Assembly: GCA_003241215.1 (NCBI GenBank)
Contig: QFOL01000012.1
Location: 1 to 34,234 of the forward strand
Direction: 5' to 3'
DNA length: 34,234 nt
Source of the DNA: Agrobacterium fabrum
GTDB taxonomy: Bacteria > Pseudomonadota > Alphaproteobacteria > Rhizobiales > Rhizobiaceae
Below are positions 17,109-24,653 of the stretch, one piece after another; the stretch's first letter is position 1, and each line of letters begins with the position of its first letter. The position numbers and the translations under genes were made by a program. The notes below the pieces were generated by a model, which had not been told where the DNA came from, ran no database searches, and saw nothing but the letters and a program-made list of their open reading frames with translations.

Positions 17109-17366
17109 CGGTACATTATGTTATGATTTTTATATATTGATATTATTATGTTTTTTCTCGATTCATCCGCCCAAAATCCGAAAGGCAAGGTTGAAGCGGC
17201 TCACTCGAAAGCCACGGCATATTGCCTCAATTAGTTCCATAATCTATCTTATGCGATTATCCATTGTGGGTGACGAAACCACGCCCTGCAAGAATATCCG
17301 CTCCCCGCGCCATCAAAGCAAGTCCTGCCCGATGGACAGGATTTTTACGATCTGACTGAACCGGGC
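17109..17366. other. AT-rich intergenic segment with weak terminator
   Basis: No convincing gene is present. The first 50 nt are strikingly AT-rich compared with the surroundings. Near the right end, TCCTG-c-CC, loop GAT, GG-a-CAGGA followed by TTTTT (17323-17346) forms a modest rightward terminator, probably for the ClC gene. A 72-codon frame at 17137-17355 has an untypical composition and no ribosome site. Confidence 0.45.
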
Positions 17367-17392
17367 GGATTAAACCTTTTCCTGTGGTGTTC
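17367..17392 (+). promoter_or_regulatory. Predicted ECF sigma promoter of yceI
   Basis: GGATTAA (17367-17373), 12 nt, GGTGTTC (17386-17392). Exactly the same two words with the same spacing precede the sigma-factor transcript at 18028. The start codon of yceI is 34 nt downstream, leaving room for a short leader with AAGGAG. Confidence 0.65.
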
Positions 17393-17426
17393 TTCTGAGT
17401 GCGACCGTTCATAAGGAGCTCGCGCC

Positions 17427-17993
17427 GTGAAACATCCCTATCTCGTCAGTCTCTTCATCGTGATATTGGCCGGTTCGCCGGCGGCCGCCAATCCGCTTTC
17501 GACCGCGGCTGGGCGTTATCGTATCGATCCGGCCTCTCATATAGGCTTTTCAATTGCCCAGGTTGCCGGCCCCGGGATCAAGGGCACAATTCCCGATATA
17601 TCCGGACGCTTCGACATCGACCCGGACCAGCCGGCCAAATCCTATGTGGAAATCAGCCTCAACCCTTCCAGCGTCCGGACGGGGCAAGAACGGGTGGAGA
17701 ATTTCCTGCGGTCCAGCGCGGTTTTTAATATTGCCGTTTATCCGCAGATCGTCTTCCGTTCCAGCCGCGTCACGCAGGACGGACCTCGCAGCGCGATGGT
17801 TGAAGGCATATTGACGGCCAGAGGCATATCGAGACGCGAGACGTTTCACGCCACATTCGTTGACCAGCAGAACGGATCCGTCACCTTCCACGTTACCGGC
17901 AATATTCCCCGCATGCCTTATGGCATGGGTGTCGGAGTGCCGCTCTATTCGAATATGGTTGCATTCGACATCGATTTGAAAGGCGTGCGGTAA
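17427..17993 (+). CDS. YceI-family periplasmic protein
   Basis: YceI proteins are lipocalin-like beta-barrels that bind polyisoprenoids, including quinone-like lipids; in E. coli yceI lies beside a cytochrome b561-like gene. A signal peptide (HPYLVSLFIVILAGSPAAA) is followed by the family pattern: GRYRIDPASHIGFSIAQ, GRFDIDP, the helix VENFLRSSAVFNI, YPQIVFRS, and AFDIDLKGVR at the end. Translation starts at GTG 17427 with AAGGAG 8 nt upstream. It is preceded by the ECF promoter motif shared with the sigma gene, so it is the probable main target of the sigma factor. It is separated from the sigma transcript by about 35 nt up to the second promoter. Confidence 0.92.
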   Translation: MKHPYLVSLFIVILAGSPAAANPLSTAAGRYRIDPASHIGFSIAQVAGPGIKGTIPDISGRFDIDPDQPAKSYVEISLNPSSVRTGQERVENFLRSSAVFNIAVYPQIVFRSSRVTQDGPRSAMVEGILTARGISRRETFHATFVDQQNGSVTFHVTGNIPRMPYGMGVGVPLYSNMVAFDIDLKGVR

Positions 17994-18027
17994 AAGGACA
18001 ACCGCATCAAAAAGTCCGGCGGGATTG

Positions 18028-18053
18028 GGATTAAGTACCGCCGGCCGGTGTTC
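18028..18053 (+). promoter_or_regulatory. Predicted ECF sigma promoter of the sigma operon
   Basis: GGATTAA (18028-18034), 12 nt, GGTGTTC (18047-18053), identical in both words and spacing to the element before yceI. The 12-nt spacers differ, so this is not a simple duplication. It predicts autoregulation and a leader of about 210 nt before the sigma-factor ATG. Confidence 0.65.
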
Positions 18054-18106
18054 TGTCTGGTGTCGGGCAATATTGTCCGATCCGTTACCGCCAAAGGGAC
18101 TATTTC

Positions 18107-18274
18107 ATGCGAGCACATCATTTCGTTCTGACCGCCCTCGTCGAGCCATATGCCGGTGGCGCGTTGGTCTGCTATGATGGATGTGCGAAGAAATGGGCGT
18201 ATCGCCGGCAGATGGACTGGCAGCCCGGCGATGTCGCGGGCGAAGGCGGCGTCTGCCGCCCTGCCAGGGAATAG
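18107..18274 (+). CDS. Small ORF in the sigma-factor leader, 55 aa
   Basis: This frame runs from ATG 18107, with AAAGGGA about 8 nt upstream, to a TAG 4 nt before the sigma-factor ATG. The product begins MRAHHFVLTALVEPYAGG and contains three cysteines (VCYDGCAKK and GGVCRPARE). It has a moderately hydrophobic first third but no clear membrane helix. It lies entirely between the predicted promoter and the sigma gene, so it could be a leader peptide coupling translation or a small regulatory protein. No family recognised, and it could be chance. Confidence 0.35.
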   Translation: MRAHHFVLTALVEPYAGGALVCYDGCAKKWAYRRQMDWQPGDVAGEGGVCRPARE

Positions 18275-18278
18275 CACC

Positions 18279-18785
18279 ATGGCGGATTTTCTGGACGAGA
18301 TTACAAATTGCATCCCGGCGCTTCGACGCTACGCGAATGCGCTGACGCACGACCGCGACACTGCTGACGATCTCGTTCAGGATTGTCTCGAAAGAGCCAT
18401 CCGCAAGAAAGCGTTGTGGAAGCCGCGGGGACCGTTGCGTCCCTGGCTCTACCGGGTGCTTGTCAATGTCTACCGCAACAATCTGCGCAGCCGGAATCGC
18501 CGCCCCCCGCAAATCCCGATCGACGATGTGGCGGAACAGCTGTTCGTGCCGGCGGCGCAGACGGGCCGGATAGCGCTTGCCGAAATGGCCCGCGCCATTG
18601 AACAGCTGTCCAGCGAGCACCGCGAGGCCCTCCTCCTCGTCGTCGTCGAAGGTCTGAGTTATGCGGAAGCCGCCGACGTTCTTGAAATTCCGCTGGGCAC
18701 CCTGATGTCCCGTCTCGGGCGGGCCCGGACGGCCTTGGCCCGGATGACCCAGGAAGACCAGCCAGGTCTCAAGGTGATAAAATGA
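18279..18785 (+). CDS. RNA polymerase sigma factor, ECF (sigma-70 family)
   Basis: A short two-domain ECF sigma factor of 168 aa. Region 2 (about residues 10-70) includes LRRYANALTHDRDTADDLVQ and PWLYRVLVNVYRNNLR. Region 4 (about 103-152) carries the helix-turn-helix SYAEAADVLEIPLGTLMSRL. The start at 18279 has AGGGA 8 nt upstream; an open frame reaches back to 18150 but overlaps the leader ORF. Its stop overlaps the anti-sigma start (ATGA), the usual pairing. The context (anti-sigma, cytochrome b561, YceI) resembles an ECF group I recall as ECF26, but the assignment is from memory. It probably directs transcription from the two GGATTAA-N12-GGTGTTC promoters. Confidence 0.93.
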   Translation: MADFLDEITNCIPALRRYANALTHDRDTADDLVQDCLERAIRKKALWKPRGPLRPWLYRVLVNVYRNNLRSRNRRPPQIPIDDVAEQLFVPAAQTGRIALAEMARAIEQLSSEHREALLLVVVEGLSYAEAADVLEIPLGTLMSRLGRARTALARMTQEDQPGLKVIK

Positions 18786-19561
18786 CCGGTAACGATCCGC
18801 AGATAACTGAAGCCGATCTGATCTCTTATGTCGACGGAGAACTCGACGGCAAACGGCATGATGCCGTTCGTACCCACCTCGCCTCCAGTCCGGCCGACGC
18901 ACGCAGGGTTGCGATGTGGCAGCAGCAGAACACGACGCTGAAGGCTCTTTATGGCCCTCTCGATGGAGGTGTTTTACCCGAACGCCTCGATGTTTACCGC
19001 CTTGAGCGGCGCCTGCGGTCGGAGCGCGGCGATTGGCGCAACAGGGCGGCGGCATCCATTCTGATGCTGGCGGTTGGATTGGCTGGCGGCTGGTTCGGGC
19101 GCGGGCTGCTGTCCGAGGCCACGACGCCTGCCCGCTCCATCGTCGCGGATGCGACGCAGGCGCACAAGCTGTTTGCGGGCGAGGTTCTTCACCCCGTGGA
19201 AGTTCGAGCCGATGCCGAGAACGCGTCCGACCTGCCGAAATGGCTGTCGAAGCGGCTGGACCGTAAACTCAACATTCCCGACCTCAGCCGCCATGGCCTG
19301 TCGCTTGTCGGCGGCCGGGTGCTCCCCAGCTCCGAAGGAGTCGCCGCACAGCTCATGTATGAAGATAAAAGCGGGCAGCGCGTCACGCTTTACATCGTGG
19401 CCGCGGCCGACGCGAGCGACAGCGCCATGCGGCGCGCCACCGTCGGTTCACTGGAGACCATATCCTGGGACGATGAAACGATCCGCTGCGCCCTGGTCGG
19501 CAATCTGCCATCCGACCGCATGGACGCCATCGCGAAAGACACTTATCAGCAGCTGAGTTAG
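18782..19561 (+). CDS. Membrane-bound anti-sigma factor
   Basis: 259 aa. An N-terminal cytoplasmic helical part (residues 1-85, with ADLISYVDGELDGKRHDAV) resembles anti-sigma domains. One membrane helix spans about residues 88-110 (ASILMLAVGLAGGWFGRGLL), and a periplasmic domain of about 150 residues follows. The HxxxCxxC zinc motif of ZAS-type anti-sigmas is absent, and the only cysteine is near the C-terminus (TIRCALVG). It is expected to hold the sigma factor inactive until a signal reaches the periplasmic part. The start overlaps the sigma stop by 4 nt and the stop is 3 nt before the cytochrome b561 gene. The inducing signal is unknown. Confidence 0.88.
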   Translation: MTGNDPQITEADLISYVDGELDGKRHDAVRTHLASSPADARRVAMWQQQNTTLKALYGPLDGGVLPERLDVYRLERRLRSERGDWRNRAAASILMLAVGLAGGWFGRGLLSEATTPARSIVADATQAHKLFAGEVLHPVEVRADAENASDLPKWLSKRLDRKLNIPDLSRHGLSLVGGRVLPSSEGVAAQLMYEDKSGQRVTLYIVAAADASDSAMRRATVGSLETISWDDETIRCALVGNLPSDRMDAIAKDTYQQLS

Positions 19562-19564
19562 CCA

Positions 19565-20209
19565 ATGAAATATTTCGAGGATTACTCCGACAAAACCCCG
19601 GCTGGTGGTCGGGTGTGGCGCAACACGTCCACACGCTTCGGATTGGTGACAATCGCGTTCCATTGGACAATAGCGCTGCTTTTTCTGACGCAGCTTGCAC
19701 TGGGATATCTGATGAGCCGTGACAATATCGATCCGGCCCTTCAGTTCGACCTGTTTCAATACCACAAATCGATAGGATTTCTGGTGCTGGCCCTCGCCGT
19801 GCCGCGTTTGGTGTGGTCGGTTTTCAGCGGCAGGCCGCAGCCTGTCGATGGTGAAGGTCCGGCCTCAAGGCTTGCCGCGCGCGCCGCGCATGCGGCTTTG
19901 CTGCTTCTTATCCTTGCGGTTCCCCTCGCCGGCTGGGCCGTCGCATCGACATCTCCCCTGCAGATCCCCAGCTATGTCTTCGATCTTGTCGTCGTTCCGG
20001 GACTGCCTTTGGCGATCTCGGACGAGGCCGAGGTTTTCTGGAGTGATATCCACGCCACCCTCGCCTATCTCGCAGCCGCCATCATCGTTCTTCACGTTGC
20101 AGCGGCGTTCTGGCACCATTTCGTCCGCAGGGATCCGACCCTTCGGCGCATGCTTCCGCCTTCGTCCACCGCGGGTGATAGGCGCAACCCCGCCCCTCCT
20201 CGAAAATAG
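19565..20209 (+). CDS. Cytochrome b561 family protein
   Basis: A four-helix membrane cytochrome that binds b hemes. Histidines sit in the expected helices: AFHWTIALL, YHKSIGFLVLAL, DIHATLAYLAA and VLHVAAAFWHHFV. E. coli CybB of this family oxidises superoxide and reduces ubiquinone. At 214 aa it is slightly longer than CybB, with a basic Pro-rich tail. It starts 3 nt after the anti-sigma stop without a clear ribosome site, so translation is probably coupled. Placed with a YceI protein and an ECF sigma factor, it probably handles electrons at the quinone pool under oxidative stress; the donor and acceptor are inferred. Confidence 0.9.
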   Translation: MKYFEDYSDKTPAGGRVWRNTSTRFGLVTIAFHWTIALLFLTQLALGYLMSRDNIDPALQFDLFQYHKSIGFLVLALAVPRLVWSVFSGRPQPVDGEGPASRLAARAAHAALLLLILAVPLAGWAVASTSPLQIPSYVFDLVVVPGLPLAISDEAEVFWSDIHATLAYLAAAIIVLHVAAAFWHHFVRRDPTLRRMLPPSSTAGDRRNPAPPRK

Positions 20210-20608
20210 GCCCGCGCAGGCTGATCCGGAGAGTGAGCGGATCACCCGAAGTTGCATAAAAGTCGCATTGCGGCAGCTTTCGGCGGTCCCGACGCGCCGC
20301 GTGACTCCATTTCAGACCGATCGTTTGTTATCGTCGCTGCCGAAGAGCATTGGCGCATCGAGGTAGACTTTGCCTAAGTAAATACCGGTCTCAATCCAGT
20401 TTCACCCTATTGCGGATAGCCATGGGCTGTCGGCGTATGATGATGTTCATCGGGTGGCGGCAAGAGACCGGTCTGGCATTGTTAAAATGTGCCCTGCGCA
20501 GCCCTGCTGTCCCAGCTCTTCATCCATCCGAAACATCGCCACGCCGCTCCCGCAAGGGTTTTCTCCTGCACCATCTTGGTGGACTTCCAAACGGAAGACC
20601 AAGACGAT
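20210..20608. other. Intergenic region with a spaced inverted repeat
   Basis: About 400 nt with no convincing gene; short frames here have poor composition. ACCGGTCTC (20384-20392) and GAGACCGGT (20464-20472) form a 9-bp inverted pair separated by 71 nt, a possible looping operator or a chance match. No clear terminator was found for the cytochrome b561 operon. Confidence 0.35.
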
Positions 20609-21226
20609 ATGTGCAACTTACTTCGTGTCCAATGGACCATTACACCACGAACGGCGCCCCAACCCTGGTTTGCATGCAACGGATGCGGCGGCGTGAGGGC
20701 ATTCCAGGCCAGCGGTAAAATCCGGCTCAATGCCAACGGCCGAAAACTGGATGCCTGGCTCATCTATCGATGCCTGACCTGCGACAAAAGCTGGAACCGG
20801 CCAATTTTCGAGCGGCAGAACGTTCGCGACATCAGCCCCGTCATTCTGGAGGCGCTGCAGTCCAACGATCCGCAATGGATAAGAACGGAGACATTCAACC
20901 TCGAAGCCCTGAAACGCAAATCGCAACGCATTGATGAATTTCCCGAGTTCGATATCGAGAAAAGGGTAAAGGACGAACCTCCCGACTGGACCGCGGCGGA
21001 GATTGACCTGGCGGTTCCGTTTCTCACCGGCGTTCGCCTTGACCGGCTGCTGGCGTCTGAACTCGGACTTTCGCGGTCGCAGCTGCAGAAGCTTTACGAT
21101 AGCGGCGGGATACGGACGCCGCCTGACCTCTTGCGACGGCGTCTCAAGGACGGCGCGCGGATTGTGATCGAGTGCTGCGACAGGATCGATCGGGAGCGGT
21201 TCTGGAAGCCGGCGACGGGAGGCTGA
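20609..21226 (+). CDS. DUF1062 protein with zinc ribbon and S4-like segment
   Basis: 205 aa from the ATG at 20609. An open frame continues upstream to 20489, but the start LRVQWTITPRTAPQPW is what I recall as the family N-terminus. Two cysteine pairs (CNGCGG and CLTCDKSWN) make a zinc-ribbon-like unit near residues 24-60 together with the conserved LDAWLIYRC and NRPIFERQ. The C-terminal 60 residues (VRLDRLLASELGLSRSQLQK, then LKDGARIVIECC) look like an S4 RNA-binding fold. The two parts suggest an RNA- or ribosome-associated factor, but no function is established to my knowledge. It is monocistronic here. Confidence 0.85.
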   Translation: MCNLLRVQWTITPRTAPQPWFACNGCGGVRAFQASGKIRLNANGRKLDAWLIYRCLTCDKSWNRPIFERQNVRDISPVILEALQSNDPQWIRTETFNLEALKRKSQRIDEFPEFDIEKRVKDEPPDWTAAEIDLAVPFLTGVRLDRLLASELGLSRSQLQKLYDSGGIRTPPDLLRRRLKDGARIVIECCDRIDRERFWKPATGG

Positions 21227-21455
21227 AGATTGGCGGGGGTCTGCGGATACAGGCCCTCGCCTGCCCCGACAAATTTCGACGGTCCGGATTTACCGGATCA
21301 AGCGTGGATACAGAAACTATCCGCTCGTGAGATACGGCGCAGGTAGCTGAAGGCAGGCGACGTTGACGACGCGCCATTCAGAATCGAAAGCGATGGTATA
21401 AAACCGGCGTCATCTGTGGGAGGCCGCATCATGTTGCGGCCAAGAGGAGAGTCGA

Positions 21456-21881
21456 ATGAACCATCCTGAGTATTCAATCGTGGCCAGAACTCCATCCGTC
21501 GAGGACTATCTGCGTCTTCGTGCCGTGGCGGGGCTAAGCCCCTTTTCAGAGGCGGCGGCGGAAAAGGGTTTGCAGGGTACGGTTTTCTCCGTGCTGGTTT
21601 TACATGCTGGTTCCGCGATCGGCATGGGCAGGCTGATCGGCGACGGCGGCTGCTTTTTTCAAGTCGTGGACATTGCCGTCGATCCCGCTCATCAAGGCAA
21701 AGGTTTGGGCAAGGCGATCATGACTGCGCTGATGGACCACGTGACGAACGAATTTCCCGCTTCGGCCTATGTCAGCCTGATCGCCGATGTGCCAGCAAAC
21801 AGGCTATACGAAAAATTCGGCTTCAGGGAGACCGCACCGAGGTCGCTCGGAATGGCCTATCGCGTCAGCGCGTCGACCTGA
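21456..21881 (+). CDS. GNAT-family N-acetyltransferase
   Basis: Transfers an acetyl group from acetyl-CoA to an unidentified amine. The acetyl-CoA-binding motif A reads VDIAVDPAHQGKGLGKAIM at about residues 71-89, and motif B includes PANRLYEKFGF. The 141-aa length is usual for the compact members. A good ribosome site (AGAGGAGAG) precedes the ATG at 21456. It is convergent with the glutathione transferase gene. The substrate cannot be read from the sequence. Confidence 0.92.
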   Translation: MNHPEYSIVARTPSVEDYLRLRAVAGLSPFSEAAAEKGLQGTVFSVLVLHAGSAIGMGRLIGDGGCFFQVVDIAVDPAHQGKGLGKAIMTALMDHVTNEFPASAYVSLIADVPANRLYEKFGFRETAPRSLGMAYRVSAST

Positions 21882-21910
21882 GCGGGGATTTCCCGCCTGT
21901 TGCGGCTCAG

Positions 21911-22558
21911 TTAACCCGAAGCGGCCCTGAAAACCGCCAGCTGGGCGGCGAAGGCGCGTTGATAGGCGGGACGCGCCTCGCCTCGGGCGACATAGGCCGC
22001 AAGGTTCGGAAATTCATCGAGAATGCCCGAACTTTTTATCCGTTGCAGGACCGATATCATCATCAGGTCACCGGCGCTGAATGCGCCGTCGAGCCAGTCG
22101 GCTCCGCCGAGACGGCGGGATAATTCGCCGAGCCGCTTGCGAATGCGCTCATCGACGATGTGCAGGCGTTCGCTGTGCCAGCTCTTGTCCCTTTCGAGGA
22201 AGCCTGCGACAAAATGCTCGACGACAGGCGGTTCAATGGTACTGAGTGCGGCGAACATCCACATGATCGCCCGCGCCCGCGCATCCGCCTCACGGGGCAG
22301 CAGGCCGGCATGGCGTTCGGCTATATGGAATACAATCGCACCGGATTCGAACAGGGCGAGATCGCCTTCTTCATAGGTCGGGATTTGCCCGAAGGGCTGA
22401 AGAGCCATATGCGCCGGCTCCCGCATCGCCTTGAAGGAGAGAAGGCGGACCTCATAGGGCTGCCCCACCTCTTCAAGCGCCCAGCGGACGCGCATGTCGC
22501 GGGCGAGGCCCCTGCCACCATCGGGCGAATGTTCAAAGGCTGTGATGGTGATTGTCAT
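21911..22558 (-). CDS. Glutathione S-transferase family protein
   Basis: 215 aa. The N-terminal thioredoxin-like domain has MRVRWALEEVGQPYEVRLLS, FGQIPTYEEGDLALFESGAI (the cis-proline and the ES glutathione-contact pair) and VFHIAER. The C-terminal helical domain includes ADWLDGAFSAGDLMMISVL, with the N-capping D. Conjugation or reduction of electrophiles with glutathione is the expected role. The start at 22558 is backed by GGAG 8 nt upstream; the frame is open further upstream but that part is not GST-like. It is convergent with the acetyltransferase gene and divergent from a decayed ORF. Confidence 0.92.
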   Translation of the reverse strand: MTITITAFEHSPDGGRGLARDMRVRWALEEVGQPYEVRLLSFKAMREPAHMALQPFGQIPTYEEGDLALFESGAIVFHIAERHAGLLPREADARARAIMWMFAALSTIEPPVVEHFVAGFLERDKSWHSERLHIVDERIRKRLGELSRRLGGADWLDGAFSAGDLMMISVLQRIKSSGILDEFPNLAAYVARGEARPAYQRAFAAQLAVFRAASG

Positions 22559-23096
22559 TGCTGTTCTCCATCGCATCATTCTGGAGATGATCGGCAATTC
22601 AGCGTCTCGTACCGGCTGGGAAATGCAAATAGCCTCGCCTTTGTCCGACTGGCGCTGCGCCACAATAGGCGCTTGGATGGCTGGAGACAACGTCAGTGAC
22701 GGAATGGCTGACGGCGCCGGGCCTGGAGCATGTCGCGGTTCCATTCGACCTCGACGGGCTCGGTTCGAGCTCTTTACGATTTTCTGCCGTTGCACAGCGC
22801 ATCACCGCTGCCCGGCGTGTTTGATGGTGTGGCCAAAGGCCGCATGACCTTGGGGCCGATATTGGAGGTTCTTATATCCGTAGCGTCGATATCGGAGGGC
22901 TGGCGATAACCGAATATATGCGTGGAGCGCCATCACGCTTTCACGGGAACCTGGTAAGCTGCCCCTGCCCGGCGGAACGGCTGGCTGGAGCTGAAAAAGC
23001 TGGCCATTTCATGCAAGAACTCCAAGCTCCTGCGCCAGCCAGGATTGCCGAGAACCATTACGTTTTCAACTTAAGTAATTAGGGAGAAAGAACCAG
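22559..23096. other. Long intergenic region before the peroxiredoxin gene
   Basis: 538 nt between two divergent intact genes. It contains the frameshifted coding remnant at 22696-22909. The rest (22910-23080) is open in more than one frame but recognisable in none. A ribosome site (GGGAGAAAG) for the peroxiredoxin lies at the right end. I see no clear operator here. Confidence 0.4.
22696..22909 (+). pseudogene. Probable frameshifted gene remnant
   Basis: From GTG 22696 one frame reads TEWLTAPGLEHVAVPFDLDG. Around 22756-22766 the plausible reading jumps to the next frame, which continues RALYDFLPLHSASPLPGVFD and GRMTLGPILEVLIS to a TAA at 22907-22909. Both halves have protein-like composition, whereas the continuation of the first frame does not. 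A one-base indel in a formerly longer gene would explain this. I do not recognise the family. Confidence 0.4.
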
Positions 23097-23753
23097 ATGA
23101 GCCTGCGTATCAACGACATAGCACCCGACTTTACCGCCGAGACCACCCATGGTCCGGTGAGCTTTCACGACTGGATCGGCGACGGCTGGGCGGTCCTGTT
23201 TTCGCATCCGAAGAACTTCACACCGGTCTGCACGACGGAACTCGGCGCGATGGGCGGCCTGCAGCCGGAATTTGAAAAGCGTGGCGTCAAGATCATCGGT
23301 ATTTCGGTCGATCCGGTCGAAAGCCATGAAAAATGGAAGAACGATATTCGCACCGCGACCGGTTTCAACGTCGATTATCCGCTGATCGGCGACAAGGACC
23401 TGAAGGTGGCGAAGCTTTACGACATGCTGCCGGCGGGTGCAGGCGAGAGTTCCGAGGGCCGCACGCCCGCCGATAACGCCACTGTGCGCTCCGTCTTCGT
23501 CATCGGCCCCGACAAGAAGATCAAGCTGGTCCTCACCTACCCGATGACCACGGGCCGAAACTTCGAGGAAATTCTTCGCGCGATCGATTCCATCCAGCTC
23601 ACATCCAAACATCAGGTGGCGACACCGGCCAACTGGAAGCAGGGCGAGGATGTCATCATCACCGCGGCCGTCTCCAACGAGGATGCGATTGCCCGTTTCG
23701 GTTCCTACGATACGGTTCTTCCCTATCTGCGCAAGACCAAGCAGCCTGGCTGA
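23097..23753 (+). CDS. 1-Cys peroxiredoxin (Prx6-like)
   Basis: Reduces hydrogen peroxide, organic hydroperoxides or peroxynitrite. The peroxidatic cysteine is Cys45 in SHPKNFTPVCTTELG, and it is the only cysteine in the 218-residue protein, so resolution must come from another thiol such as glutathione. The Prx6-type C-terminal extension is present (ATPANWKQGEDVIITAAVSN). GGGAG lies about 10 nt before the ATG. It is followed by a convergent terminator hairpin. The glutathione transferase gene on the other side of the long intergenic region could be a functional partner, which is inference only. Confidence 0.94.
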   Translation: MSLRINDIAPDFTAETTHGPVSFHDWIGDGWAVLFSHPKNFTPVCTTELGAMGGLQPEFEKRGVKIIGISVDPVESHEKWKNDIRTATGFNVDYPLIGDKDLKVAKLYDMLPAGAGESSEGRTPADNATVRSVFVIGPDKKIKLVLTYPMTTGRNFEEILRAIDSIQLTSKHQVATPANWKQGEDVIITAAVSNEDAIARFGSYDTVLPYLRKTKQPG

Positions 23754-23764
23754 TTTGAACCTGT

Positions 23765-23793
23765 GATGGGGCGGTGAAACACATCGTCCCATC
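23765..23793. terminator. Hairpin between convergent genes
   Basis: A 12-bp stem (23765-23776 with 23782-23793, two G-U pairs in RNA) with an AAACA loop lies just after the peroxiredoxin stop. No T-run follows on either strand, so it is a weak or factor-assisted terminator. Confidence 0.4.
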
Positions 23794-23818
23794 CGTCCTT
23801 AGGTGCGACTGCGCGCTC

Positions 23819-24622
23819 CTAGCCGGCGTCCTGCCTGATGACGCGCAGCATTGGCCGGGCATCGAGTTCGGCGGGCGTGAAACGTGCAAGAAGGTCGAAA
23901 GATGTTATGGCCTCGCCGGCAGCGAAGCGTCGCCCGTTGACGACGAGATGCCCGAGGCCGAACAGGGTGAGAAGCGCTTCCGTCGCATCTCCGGCCGGGG
24001 TTTCGAAAAGCAGATTCGTCTGGCCGAAATGTTCCAGACCCGTTGTCCAGGCCCTGACATTTTCTCCCTCCTCCATCACGAAGGTTCCGAAGGCCAGCAT
24101 CGCCGCCATTTGCTGCGGTTGGTCCAGATGGCTGTTTGCATAATTCAGATAATCATCGAGATTGGCGCGGCCGACGATCATGTCGAGATAATGCAATGCA
24201 ACGGCCTGCATGGGAGCGACCTGATGAATGCCGAGCAGGGCCGAGGCGATCTCGTTATGGGCGATTTCAGGATCGTCCTCATCCGCCACGATGAGGAATC
24301 TGAACTCGCACTGATATGTTGCGCGGCTGAAATCGTCATATGCCGCTTTGGCATCAATGCAAAAGGTCTTTGACCAGTCGACCCTGGCCTCTGCGACTGC
24401 CGGATATTGAGCCGGCGCAACCGGCGCTGCTACCACCGGCTCGGGAGTGCCGACAAAAACCCTGGTCGAACCGCGCAGGCCGTCAAACACGCCCTTTTCG
24501 CTTAGCCGCTCACATTCATATCCCTCCTCGCCCCACGCTTCTGTCAGCGTCAAATCAGAGATCGTGGGTTCGCTGTCGAAATAGAGTGTCGCCTTGAAAA
24601 ATTGAGTGTCGCCATTTGCCAT
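23819..24622 (-). CDS. Hypothetical protein with DUF4261-like C-terminus, 267 aa
   Basis: The N-terminal half (FKATLYFDSEPTISDLTLTE) begins like a domain of ligand-sensing or immunity-type bacterial proteins. A Pro/Ala/Val linker follows near residues 60-80. The C-terminal half, with APMQAVALHYLDMI, TTGLEHFGQTNLLFE and FAAGEAI, resembles what I recall of DUF4261; the match is tentative. No signal peptide or membrane helix. The ATG at 24622 has GGGA about 8 nt upstream. It lies 31 nt downstream of the DUF5680 gene on the same strand, so the two are probably cotranscribed. Function unknown. Confidence 0.75.
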   Translation of the reverse strand: MANGDTQFFKATLYFDSEPTISDLTLTEAWGEEGYECERLSEKGVFDGLRGSTRVFVGTPEPVVAAPVAPAQYPAVAEARVDWSKTFCIDAKAAYDDFSRATYQCEFRFLIVADEDDPEIAHNEIASALLGIHQVAPMQAVALHYLDMIVGRANLDDYLNYANSHLDQPQQMAAMLAFGTFVMEEGENVRAWTTGLEHFGQTNLLFETPAGDATEALLTLFGLGHLVVNGRRFAAGEAITSFDLLARFTPAELDARPMLRVIRQDAG

Positions 24623-24653
24623 TGCAAATCCCGTCCATGGCGTTTCCCGCGCT

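Noticed and set aside
17137..17355. Possible 72-codon gene after the ClC channel gene
   Set aside because: It starts in an AT-rich spacer without a ribosome site, runs into a terminator hairpin, and its sequence is not protein-like.
22910..23090. Continuous open frame leading to the peroxiredoxin gene
   Set aside because: It stays open for about 60 codons but matches nothing I recognise and has no start signal; it may be chance next to the decayed ORF.
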